Part shown: piece after piece, positions 16,952-24,435 of the stretch | Layout: each line of letters starts with the position of its first letter | How positions within the stretch are numbered: position 1 is the stretch's first letter | Assembly: GCA_964468125.1 (NCBI GenBank) | Contig: CAYXVF010000066.1 | Coordinates: 1 to 36,724 of the forward strand | DNA from: CAYXVF01 sp964468125 | GTDB taxonomy: Bacteria > Myxococcota > XYA12-FULL-58-9 > CAYXVF01 | Direction: 5' to 3' | Length of the DNA: 36,724 bases | Made by a program: the position numbers and the translations under genes | The notes under the pieces: model-generated | Seen by the model: the letters and a program-made list of their open reading frames with translations, nothing else | What the model was told of the DNA's origin: nothing | The model's database searches: none

Positions 16952-19183
16952 TTAGAAGAAGATCCACCCAAAGCCCAAGGTCAGTGACACGACGATGTGC
17001 GCACCGATGAGGACTACGAGGAAGAAGGCGAGAAACACGTGCATGAGCCGCCACCCGGCCATGAGCGAGCGGAGGCTGCGATAGAAAATGATCTGGGTTC
17101 GGACTTTGAGTTGCTCGAGGAACTTGGACCTGAACTCGAGGTAGTCTTTTCGATTCGTGAACTCTCGGCGATACTCGGAGACAACACGTCGATAGCGAAC
17201 GTAGTTGAATGGGGCCTTCAGGAAGAATTGGAAGAGGTTGGCCTTCGCCGGGATGATTTGAGTCGCCTGGTGTGCGAGCACCTGCGTACGTCCAGGCGAC
17301 TGAGCCGCCATCGCGAGTACGTTCATCTGGGTCATCAATCGCGTTTGACGCCGCTTCAGGGTCGCCAGGTTCAAGAGTCGACCGTCCTCCGAAGGGACGA
17401 GGCTGTAGATGTAGCGTCCCACGATTCCGGTCACGACCACCAGAGCCAAACCGATGGTGGTCGCTGTCGCGAGGAGGTTGTTTGACTGAAACGCTGAGTG
17501 GTAGGCAGTGAGTGCGCACCCGAATACCCCAAAGAACACGTGCAACGACATCCATGCGGGGAGGGAGAGGGAGCGGAACCATCCTCTGCGTTTGCGCAGA
17601 CTGTAGAGGAAATTGCTCATCATCATGAGCGTCGCGACCACGCCAAGACCGTGGCCAACGAAGCCCGAGGGCTTCAGGAGCTCGTGAAGAGGAAGATCTC
17701 CGCGCAACTCCCTCGGAGTGGTGTAGTAGTTCCAACCGCCGACAGAAATCGCGACGAGCGCAACGATGCCCAGCGCGCCAAGAACGCGATTCATCCACGC
17801 GATGTTGCGCTCTCTCGACTCGCGGACCGCGTCGCGCTCGGCCACCGGATCGCCTCGGCGGTCTTCGATCTCGATCCCGAGTTTTCGCAGGAACTCAGTG
17901 GGAAGCGTGCCGCCAGCGCAAACGATGACGTAGTCGTTTCGGATCCGAGCGGCCTTGCCGCCGACGTCGAGCCGCACGTGATCGCGCTCAATCTCGGTCA
18001 CGTTGGTGCTGAAGAGCGCCTTGAGCTTACCACTCGCGATGTTCTTCTCGAGCTCCTCGCGGTTCGCGGGGCGACCCTTTTTGATCTCCGCGCCTCGGTA
18101 CGCGATCACCGTCTCGACGCCGGCGCCGACCAGCATGTTCGCCGCCTCGAGGGCCGAATCGCCGCCGCCAACGACGAGGACCCGTTTGCCGCGGTACTGA
18201 TCCGGATCGGTCAGTGAATACGTCACTTTCTCGAGCTCTTCGCCGGGCACGCCGAGCTTGCGGGGCGAGCCGCGCCGCCCGGTTGCGAGGACCACCTTCG
18301 ATGCGGTGAAGCTGCCCGCGGAGGTTACAATCTCGAAATCGCCGTCACGCCCCTTGATGTCGAGCGCTTTGACCTTCTCGTGAACGGTCACCTCCGCGTC
18401 TGCGAGCATCTGATCGAAAGCTTCGAGCAGCTCTTCCTTCGTGATCGTAGGCGAGCTGATGTGCCCATGGAGGGGGAGCTGGAGGTAGTCGACGGTGACG
18501 ACCTTCTGGCGCGGGTAGTGGTAGATCGTCCCGCCGACCGTGTCCTGGTCGATCACGCGAATGGAGAGGCCGAGGGCGCGGCAGCCGATCGACGCAGCGA
18601 TCCCTGCGGGACCCGCTCCGATGATGGCGACATCCTTTTCCGCTCGCCCGGGGACGCGCGTTTCGTGAATGCGCCGCGCGACGTCGAGTCCCTGCTTCAC
18701 CGCGTTCTTCAGAAGCCCCATGCCGCCGAGCTCACCGACGATGTGGAGACCCGGGCGATTGGTCTCGAAGAACTCGTCGGTGCGAGGAACTTCGACCCCG
18801 CGCTCTCGGCTGCCGAACACCAGGCTGATCGCGTTCGTGGGACACGATTCGACGCACACGCCGTGTCCGATGCAGCGCGACGCTTCGACCACGACGGCCT
18901 TGCCCTCGCGCACGCCGAAGATGTCGCCTTCGGGGCAAACGTTGAGGCACGAAAGGCACCCAGAGCACATTTGTGGATCGATGACGGGCTTGAGTGAGCT
19001 CGGGAGATTGAGACCGTCCTCTTGAGCCTTGGCCAAGCGAATCCGGTCACGTCGCTCGCGGCGCCGCTGGGCCCAGTAGCTCCAGATCGTGCCCAGGACG
19101 ACCAGAAACCCGATCGCCGCGAAGCCCGCGAGCACCGCTTGCAGAATGTTGAAGTCGCGCAGCAATGCTAGCATCGGTGCCAC
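16952..19183 (-). CDS. Membrane ferredoxin-flavoprotein-cytochrome b fusion oxidoreductase
   Basis: 743 residues in a multidomain fusion. A membrane helix lies at ~12-33. A ferredoxin-type domain follows, with Cys73/76/79/83 (CxxCxxCxxxCP), then Cys104-x2-His107-x2-Cys110-x3-Cys114, where His replaces the second Cys of the usual motif. A thioredoxin-reductase-like flavoprotein domain (~183-440) has an FAD GxGxxG at 189-194 and an NAD(P)-type GxGxxA at 339-344; the redox CxxC of true thioredoxin reductases is absent. Five C-terminal membrane helices include His511, His548, His562 and two more His near the C-terminus, fitting b-type haem ligation. It probably moves electrons between NAD(P)H or ferredoxin, menaquinone and the downstream cytochromes; direction unknown. 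The start is GTG 19183, with ATG 19174 possible; neither has a clear ribosome binding site. Confidence 0.9.
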   Translation of the reverse strand: MAPMLALLRDFNILQAVLAGFAAIGFLVVLGTIWSYWAQRRRERRDRIRLAKAQEDGLNLPSSLKPVIDPQMCSGCLSCLNVCPEGDIFGVREGKAVVVEASRCIGHGVCVESCPTNAISLVFGSRERGVEVPRTDEFFETNRPGLHIVGELGGMGLLKNAVKQGLDVARRIHETRVPGRAEKDVAIIGAGPAGIAASIGCRALGLSIRVIDQDTVGGTIYHYPRQKVVTVDYLQLPLHGHISSPTITKEELLEAFDQMLADAEVTVHEKVKALDIKGRDGDFEIVTSAGSFTASKVVLATGRRGSPRKLGVPGEELEKVTYSLTDPDQYRGKRVLVVGGGDSALEAANMLVGAGVETVIAYRGAEIKKGRPANREELEKNIASGKLKALFSTNVTEIERDHVRLDVGGKAARIRNDYVIVCAGGTLPTEFLRKLGIEIEDRRGDPVAERDAVRESRERNIAWMNRVLGALGIVALVAISVGGWNYYTTPRELRGDLPLHELLKPSGFVGHGLGVVATLMMMSNFLYSLRKRRGWFRSLSLPAWMSLHVFFGVFGCALTAYHSAFQSNNLLATATTIGLALVVVTGIVGRYIYSLVPSEDGRLLNLATLKRRQTRLMTQMNVLAMAAQSPGRTQVLAHQATQIIPAKANLFQFFLKAPFNYVRYRRVVSEYRREFTNRKDYLEFRSKFLEQLKVRTQIIFYRSLRSLMAGWRLMHVFLAFFLVVLIGAHIVVSLTLGFGWIFF

Positions 19184-19249
19184 AAACCGGCAGTCGTTCC
19201 CCCCCGCTCGTTCATCTTAACCCAAACCGAGAGCGTGCCCAGCTCTAGA

Positions 19250-19276
19250 ACGGCGCGAAGCTTCATCGCGCGCCGT
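19250..19276 (-). terminator. GC-rich hairpin upstream of the oxidoreductase gene
   Basis: Arms ACGGCGCG (19250-19257) and CGCGCCGT (19269-19276) are perfectly complementary with an 11-nt loop, in the 107-bp gap between the monohaem lipoprotein gene and the oxidoreductase gene. There is no T-tract after it on the minus strand, so it could be an attenuating or RNA-processing stem as easily as a terminator. Nothing else was recognised in this gap. Confidence 0.35.
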
Positions 19277-19290
19277 CCTGCTTGGGGGGC

Positions 19291-20313
19291 TCAGGGGAGC
19301 CGTTGAATCAGCAGCGCGTCGATCCGCGCGTAGGCTCCTTGGTCGTAAATGCCTCGGATCTCGATTTGGTCACCGGGCTCAAGGTCCACGGTCACCGGGT
19401 CGGCTTCGTAGAGCTCGTTCGTGTCGAGCGCGAGAGGATAGTCGATTGTCGCCAACAGCGCGTCGTTGAGGCGAAGCCCGGCTACCGGTTCTCCGTCGGG
19501 CTCGATCACGATGACCGGGGTGATCGTGTAGGTCCCGCTCTGGTCCCAGGTGAAGCCGGCGGTACCCGTAGGCGTGCCGTCGGGAAGTCGAATGATCGTG
19601 GGATCCGCAGGATCGATCACATAGCCGTCGAGGACCATGTCCTCCGCCTCGACCACGATCGGCGGATCGAGCGGTTCCGGCTCGGGCTCCGGTTCTGGCT
19701 CTGCGACCGGGTCGGGCTCGTCTACGGGCGCGGGCTCGTCTACGGGCGCGGGCTCGCCGCCGCTGCTTCCGCTGCCCGGAGGCTGCGGTTCACCGAAGCG
19801 AAGGGCCGCCTCCATCTCGAGCCAGGCGAGGACCGTATCGCTCTCCGTTGCGTCGAACACGGAGAGGGGGCCTGCGTGGTCGCCGTAGGTGAGGAGCAGA
19901 CTCGTGCTCGCTTCTTCGCCGACGTAGGCGGCATCTCCAACTAGAGTGTCGTAGTAGTCGCTAACGCCCGCACCCAGGAACGCGGGCCCAGCGGCCGTAG
20001 CGCCCGCGTGGCAGAGCGCGCATTTGGCGTCTATCAGGGGCACCACGTCGCTCTCGAAAAAGTCGAGCGCCTCATCGGCGGTGACCGTGATCGGAGTCGC
20101 ATCTTCTCCTGCGCTGCCGGCGTCGCGGTCGTCTTCCGTCGCCCCACCTGCACCACCGCTCGCCCCGAGTTGAACCGGGGTTGCCTCTTGGTCCACCACG
20201 TCTTCCGGGGAGACCGCGCCGCACCCGACCGCGAGTAGGCCGACCACTGCGGTTACCCCAAAGGTGCTCGCCCAAGGGTGCTCATGACCGATTTGCGGGC
20301 TCTTCGACTTCAT
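19291..20313 (-). CDS. Monohaem cytochrome c lipoprotein with C-terminal beta domain
   Basis: About 340 residues. ATG 20313 is preferred over GTG 20316 because a GAGGAG lies upstream at suitable spacing. Signal peptide with lipobox Val-Gly-Cys, so a lipoprotein. An Asp/Gly-rich linker leads to a single cytochrome c-like domain: Val-Pro-Leu-Ile-Asp-Ala-Lys-Cys-Ala-Leu-Cys-His-Ala-Gly, resembling the planctomycete-type cytochrome c domain of large surface proteins. A Pro/Glu/Val/Asp repeat linker follows. The C-terminal ~115-residue beta-sandwich starts Glu-Ala-Glu-Asp-Met and ends Tyr-Ala-Arg-Ile-Asp, resembling carbohydrate-binding modules in strand pattern. The same C-terminal domain recurs in the gene just upstream. 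Role inferred: cell-surface or outer-membrane electron acceptor with a binding module. Confidence 0.85.
   Translation of the reverse strand: MKSKSPQIGHEHPWASTFGVTAVVGLLAVGCGAVSPEDVVDQEATPVQLGASGGAGGATEDDRDAGSAGEDATPITVTADEALDFFESDVVPLIDAKCALCHAGATAAGPAFLGAGVSDYYDTLVGDAAYVGEEASTSLLLTYGDHAGPLSVFDATESDTVLAWLEMEAALRFGEPQPPGSGSSGGEPAPVDEPAPVDEPDPVAEPEPEPEPEPLDPPIVVEAEDMVLDGYVIDPADPTIIRLPDGTPTGTAGFTWDQSGTYTITPVIVIEPDGEPVAGLRLNDALLATIDYPLALDTNELYEADPVTVDLEPGDQIEIRGIYDQGAYARIDALLIQRLP
19713..19756. repeat. 18-bp tandem repeat in linker of monohaem lipoprotein
   Basis: The unit CGGGCTCGTCTACGGGCG occurs twice in full (19713-19730 and 19731-19748), with a third partial copy to 19756. It encodes the repeated Glu-Pro-Ala-Pro-Val-Asp linker. 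Exact copies suggest recent slippage, so linker length may vary between strains. Confidence 0.85.
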
Positions 20314-20380
20314 CACCTCGTGCTCCTCTGTTCGGGCGGTCCGCCATTCGGTCGAACCGCCCTCCTCTCTTCTTCAACGC

Positions 20381-22105
20381 CTAGAGCTGGGTGCAGCGCA
20401 GCTCGTCCCAGCGGGCATAGGCGTTTTGGTCTCGGGTTCCGGTCCAGGTGATCGCTGCCCCCATTGTCAGGTCCACCGTGACTCTTTCCGTTTCGTAGAG
20501 TTGGAGGTTGGCCGGGCCGAGAGGATAGGTACCCTCAAAAACGACCTGGTCGCCGATGGTGAGAGACGCGGTGGGCTGGCCATCGTTCTCGGTCACGAGA
20601 ACGACGTAGCAGGAGTACTGGCCCGCCGGCGCATTGAAGGTGCCCGTGACCGTGCCGGTGAGCGTCTGGTCGCCGTTGTCGATCAGGCGAACGTATTCGC
20701 CGTCGCCATTGTTCGGATCCACCACGTAGTTGTCTCCAAGGTCGAGGTCTTGCGCCTCGATGATGTTCGCGTCGTCGATGTAGGCGGCCGGACCGCAGTC
20801 GCCGACCTCCATCCGAGCGAGGGTGAGGTCCCGGAATTGCTCCACGACCGCCAGGTAGTTCAGGTTGTTGCCGAGGCATTCGGGGTGCAGATTGTCCCCC
20901 TGGCATTTCGCCATGATCTTGTCGCGAGCAACCATCACCGCGGGCTGGCCAGAGGTTGGATCTATGTCGAGAGTGAAAAAGCTCTTCGAGAAGTAAGACG
21001 TGCGCTGCTGATCGAACATCTTGTCGTTATCGACGTTGACCGCGAAGAAGAACTCACCGTCCGAGTGACACGAGGCGCAGTCATAGTCGCCACGCGCGTC
21101 GCGGGTGGCCCACATGCCCATCGAATACTCGTTGTTTCCGATCTGAAGCGGTTCGTTCCAATCGCTCAAATTCATGCAGCCGACAAACTCCTCCATCAAG
21201 TCTGCGCTCGAAGGCCCGGACGTGGGAGCGGGGGCGTCACCGCCGTTTCGGTCGCTGAACTCAGCGTTCAACCAAGTGGTGATCGCTTCCGTTTGAGCGC
21301 CATCCCACCAGAGCGATCCGGAGTGCGGTCCCTTGATGAGGAGGAGCGCCGTACCCGAGTTGAAACCTCCTACCAATCGGTTGTTCGCAACCGCGGCGCT
21401 GTAGTCGTCGTCTGGCGTCGAATCGCCCATGAGTACCGGACCCAGCGGGGCTGCACCCTCGTGGCACCCGGCGCACATCGAACGCAATGCGGGCTGGACC
21501 GTGTTCGTGAAGAGCTCGAGAGGCGTCGCGTCCGGCGCCACCGGGCTCGTCACTGGATCGCCCGGGTCCGTGCCGGGGTCTTCAACAGGCTCGGGCTCAG
21601 GTACGGGCTCAGTCACTGGTGACTCGGTCGAGACAGGCTCCGCGCCCACTTCGAGTGCGAGCCAGTGCATCACGTCTTCTTCTTCCTCTACGGAAAACTG
21701 AGTCCCGATGTGCACGGCAGAAGAGACCTCGGCGCCTCCGAACGCGATGAGGAAGCTGTTCTCCGGTGGGTCGGTCACCATGGTCCCGTCCGAAGTGAGT
21801 CGCGCGTGGTAGTCGGCGACGTCCCCGGGAAGGAACTTCGTGTAGTCGACCGGGCTCGCCTCGGAGTGGCAGCTCGCGCACTTCGCTTCGATCACGGATG
21901 CGACGCTCCCCTCGAAGAAGGTCAATGCATCCTGCGTCGTGGACTGGCCGGGGCTCGCCAACGGCGCATCATCGCCTCCGGCAGACGGGATCTCGACCGC
22001 CTCGGTTTCCTGTGAAACGACTTCTACTCCCTGGCCGCAGGCGGCGACGCTCCAGGCGCCCAGCAGCAGCGCAACCCTCGGGAGGTATGACTTTGACTGT
22101 CGCAT
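20381..22105 (-). CDS. Trihaem cytochrome c lipoprotein with C-terminal beta domain
   Basis: 574 residues. Signal peptide with lipobox (Val-Ala-Ala-Cys), preceded by a GAGGAG ribosome binding site. Three haem sites: Cys-Ala-Ser-Cys-His near residue 80 and Cys-Ala-Gly-Cys-His near 217, both in planctomycete-type cytochrome contexts (Val-x-x-x-Ile/Leu-x-x-x-Cys), and Cys-Ala-Ser-Cys-His near 345 in a longer Cys-containing domain of unknown type. A Pro/Glu/Val linker separates haem domains 1 and 2. The C-terminal ~120-residue beta-sandwich matches that of the downstream monohaem lipoprotein (shared start Ile/Val-Glu-Ala-(Gln/Glu)-Asp, shared Leu-Tyr-Glu-x-x-x-Val-Thr-Val-Asp-Leu and Ala-Tyr-Ala-Arg). 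A 67-nt gap separates the two genes; I infer paralogues in one transcript. Probably at the outer surface. Confidence 0.87.
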   Translation of the reverse strand: MRQSKSYLPRVALLLGAWSVAACGQGVEVVSQETEAVEIPSAGGDDAPLASPGQSTTQDALTFFEGSVASVIEAKCASCHSEASPVDYTKFLPGDVADYHARLTSDGTMVTDPPENSFLIAFGGAEVSSAVHIGTQFSVEEEEDVMHWLALEVGAEPVSTESPVTEPVPEPEPVEDPGTDPGDPVTSPVAPDATPLELFTNTVQPALRSMCAGCHEGAAPLGPVLMGDSTPDDDYSAAVANNRLVGGFNSGTALLLIKGPHSGSLWWDGAQTEAITTWLNAEFSDRNGGDAPAPTSGPSSADLMEEFVGCMNLSDWNEPLQIGNNEYSMGMWATRDARGDYDCASCHSDGEFFFAVNVDNDKMFDQQRTSYFSKSFFTLDIDPTSGQPAVMVARDKIMAKCQGDNLHPECLGNNLNYLAVVEQFRDLTLARMEVGDCGPAAYIDDANIIEAQDLDLGDNYVVDPNNGDGEYVRLIDNGDQTLTGTVTGTFNAPAGQYSCYVVLVTENDGQPTASLTIGDQVVFEGTYPLGPANLQLYETERVTVDLTMGAAITWTGTRDQNAYARWDELRCTQL

Positions 22106-22133
22106 TCTTTCGTTCTCCTCGTTCGCGTGCTGC

Positions 22134-24098
22134 TCAGTGGTTGTTACGTCGGCGGCGGCGTAGGAAGGCAGCCAAAGACAGCATCAGGAGCGGGGCGCTG
22201 GTCGGCACCGCAGCACAACCGCCCTGCGAGTCGATGGCCGAAGGCTCGACCTCGAGAGCGGACGGGCTCTCCGGTGCATCTGCCAAGCCCTGCGCGCCAT
22301 CCGTAGGCGTCGCGGGACTCGCGGGCTCCGAGGGCTCTTCCGGAGTGGGCTCCGTCGGCTCGGGATCTACTGGATCGACCGGCACGATCGGATCTTCCGG
22401 ATCCTCCGGGGCGACCGGGTCGACTTCGTCGATGGGCGTGGAAACCGGCGTCTCCGGCCCGTTGAAGACGGTCGGCACCATCGCCACAGAAAGAGCGAGC
22501 TTCTCGGAGACGGTCAGATTCTCCGCCACCCGTCGCTCCGCAGCGGGGAAGAGCATGAACTCCTGAACGTCGGGTGCAAAGGAGCTCGGGTCGCCATAGC
22601 CTGGGTTTTCTACGCGGGTGCAGTACTGCGAGTTCTTGCCTTCCTGCGTTGGGTTGTTGCCGTACATGTTCGAGACGAGTGCGTTGTCGTGGCGAACGTT
22701 CATGGCCACGGTCATCTCGTGCTCGATGACGTTGTTGACCTCGTCGTAGGTGATGATGGTCGCGCGCGCGGACGAGCCGCCCTGGAATGAGGTGGTGAGC
22801 AAGACCGCGGCGGGCTTCACCTCTTCGTTGATGTTGCCATAGCTCGTTTCGCACATCGTGTGGTGCGTGGCCGACAACCCTGGGAACACCCCCTCTTCGG
22901 GCGGGATCATCCAGGACACTTCGCCCTCGGCCGTCGCCTGAAGGAGACCGACATTGAGGATGGTGGCGCCCTTGTCGCCTTTGCGGCGTCGGCCGATGCG
23001 GGTCTGGTAGCTCACGAGAAAGCGAGTGCTTCCGTCAGCGCCGGTGCCGAGGCGCGCCGCGTGGGGCATCGTGGAGAGCACCTCCTGGTTGTTGCGGGTA
23101 TACGCCTCCGCGATCAGGACCGAGGAGATGGGCTCGAGGCTGTCCATGTCGACCACCGTCGCGCTGATTCCGTAGCGCGGCGGTTGGTTGTCGCCCTCCG
23201 TGCCGAGCACGAGCATGCGGTTCGAGCCGGGGATTTGATAGGTGACCGGGCGGAAGCGCTCGATCTCGCCCTGACTAACCTGGACCTTGTAGCTGTCCTC
23301 GTTGTTTGGGCTGTAGTCGCTCTCGATCGAGCAGTTGGTTCCGTTGGTGCAAACGACGTTGAACTTCGTGTGCCAGGCCACGTCGTCGCCGTTTCCGTTG
23401 CAGCTCCCGATCAGATTCACCTGGTAGTTGCCGTCGGAGAGCTTCGTGACGTGGAGCGCGCCTTCGTCCTTGTCCGAGCAATCGTCGTTGTTGTTGGCGA
23501 GGACCGGCTTGGCGTCCGTGAGCTGGACCGGGTAGACGAGGCCGTCTTCGGTGTAGTCGAGACCCACCACGGTCGCCCAGTCACGGCACTCGTCGTTGCC
23601 ATTGGGGTTGTTCTTCGGGGAGTTCGCGTCGACGACGAACAGCCCCAGGTCCGCGTCGAGACACTCGACCGTCGGCTTCATGCCGTCACGGTCGTCGTCG
23701 GAATCGTTGAGCTCGGGAAAAATGTACTTGGCCGGACCCATCAGCAGTCCATTCGCAGTGATGTCGGCGGCTACCGCGATCGTTTGCAGGTATTCACCAC
23801 CGCGCTCGCCGAAGGAGGGGTCCAGGCCCGGCTTGTCGTAGGAGCCGACGCCGACCATCAGGACCTTCGTGCCGCAGGTGGCCACTTCGATGTGCTCGAT
23901 CCCCGCGCCGCGCTGGTCTGCGGCTCGCGGACGGCCGTCCGGATTCTGGGGGGCGTAGCCCGCGTTGTAGCCATCGAGCTCCACGTTGCGGAAGACGACC
24001 ACATCGGTCGGGGCCGCCTGGCCGAAAGCGGTGGACGCGATCAATGACGCGCCGAGCACCGTTCCGAGGAGTTGTGAGCATCGTGCCAAAGACTGCAT
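22134..24098 (-). CDS. Large secreted protein with MYXO-CTERM tail
   Basis: 654 residues with a signal peptide (cleavage near Ala-Phe-Gly-Gln). A GAGG lies 7-10 nt before the ATG. The body is Asn/Asp-rich with ~12 Cys and repeating Asp-Asp-x-Asp-Gly and Gly-Asn-Gly-Asp-Asp turns, suggesting calcium-binding loops and possibly a beta-propeller; no named family was recognised. A Pro/Glu/Val/Asp spacer of ~60 residues precedes the terminus, where Gly-Gly-Cys, a hydrophobic segment and Arg-Arg-Arg-Arg-Arg match the MYXO-CTERM sorting signal, which anchors Myxococcota proteins at the surface after processing. It is first in the island, 28 nt before the trihaem lipoprotein gene. Role inferred: surface substrate-binding or scaffold protein for the cytochromes. 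Confidence 0.82.
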   Translation of the reverse strand: MQSLARCSQLLGTVLGASLIASTAFGQAAPTDVVVFRNVELDGYNAGYAPQNPDGRPRAADQRGAGIEHIEVATCGTKVLMVGVGSYDKPGLDPSFGERGGEYLQTIAVAADITANGLLMGPAKYIFPELNDSDDDRDGMKPTVECLDADLGLFVVDANSPKNNPNGNDECRDWATVVGLDYTEDGLVYPVQLTDAKPVLANNNDDCSDKDEGALHVTKLSDGNYQVNLIGSCNGNGDDVAWHTKFNVVCTNGTNCSIESDYSPNNEDSYKVQVSQGEIERFRPVTYQIPGSNRMLVLGTEGDNQPPRYGISATVVDMDSLEPISSVLIAEAYTRNNQEVLSTMPHAARLGTGADGSTRFLVSYQTRIGRRRKGDKGATILNVGLLQATAEGEVSWMIPPEEGVFPGLSATHHTMCETSYGNINEEVKPAAVLLTTSFQGGSSARATIITYDEVNNVIEHEMTVAMNVRHDNALVSNMYGNNPTQEGKNSQYCTRVENPGYGDPSSFAPDVQEFMLFPAAERRVAENLTVSEKLALSVAMVPTVFNGPETPVSTPIDEVDPVAPEDPEDPIVPVDPVDPEPTEPTPEEPSEPASPATPTDGAQGLADAPESPSALEVEPSAIDSQGGCAAVPTSAPLLMLSLAAFLRRRRRNNH

Positions 24099-24314
24099 TT
24101 TGAACCTCGTGCCTGTGTCGTTCGGATGGTGACGGGAGACACCTGGCTGATGCGGGTGTTCCCGAGCTCGCCCACAGGTAGAGCATGAGGTGTGCCAAAT
24201 CCGCGCACCCGGTCCTACCTCGCCCTCCTTGTCAGCGAAGCCGTTGATTTGGCGTTGAATTTTCGGCCTTTCGGCAAGCTTTCAGGATGAAAGGAATGGG
24301 GGGAGAATGTCTCA

Positions 24315-24349
24315 CACTGGGAGCTTTTGTAGGGGTCTCGACCCCAGTG
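24315..24349 (+). promoter_or_regulatory. Two mutually exclusive hairpins in leader region
   Basis: CACTGGG (24315-24321) can pair with CCCAGTG (24343-24349), while GGGGTC (24332-24337) can pair with GACCCC (24340-24345). The two pairings share CCC, so only one can form at a time. They lie 87-121 nt before the Gly-rich lipoprotein start. A switch-like leader is possible but short stems of this kind also arise by chance. Confidence 0.25.
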
Positions 24350-24352
24350 CGC

Positions 24353-24364
24353 GGACTCGAGTCC
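24353..24364. promoter_or_regulatory. 12-bp perfect palindrome in divergent intergenic region
   Basis: GGACTCGAGTCC is a perfect palindrome in the 337-bp gap between the divergent surface-protein and Gly-rich lipoprotein genes, a position suited to an operator controlling both. The rest of this gap contains no recognisable gene, and I could not identify convincing -35/-10 boxes in it. Confidence 0.35.
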
Positions 24365-24435
24365 ACACGCGCGGGTCTGTCTTGCCATCGAGTACGAGCA
24401 TGGCGCACACTGCGCCGACTCGAAAGGTGTTGACC

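Noticed and set aside
22860..24047. Long plus-strand open frame opposite the MYXO-CTERM protein gene
   Set aside because: It has no recognisable motif, is rich in Arg/Val as expected of a shadow of a GC-rich gene, and the minus strand encodes a coherent secreted protein with signal peptide and sorting tail.
24270..24300. Small stem with a GAAA loop and a CTTTC/GAAAG stem on the minus strand before the MYXO-CTERM gene
   Set aside because: Arms of three to five bases are expected by chance; no riboswitch signature was seen.
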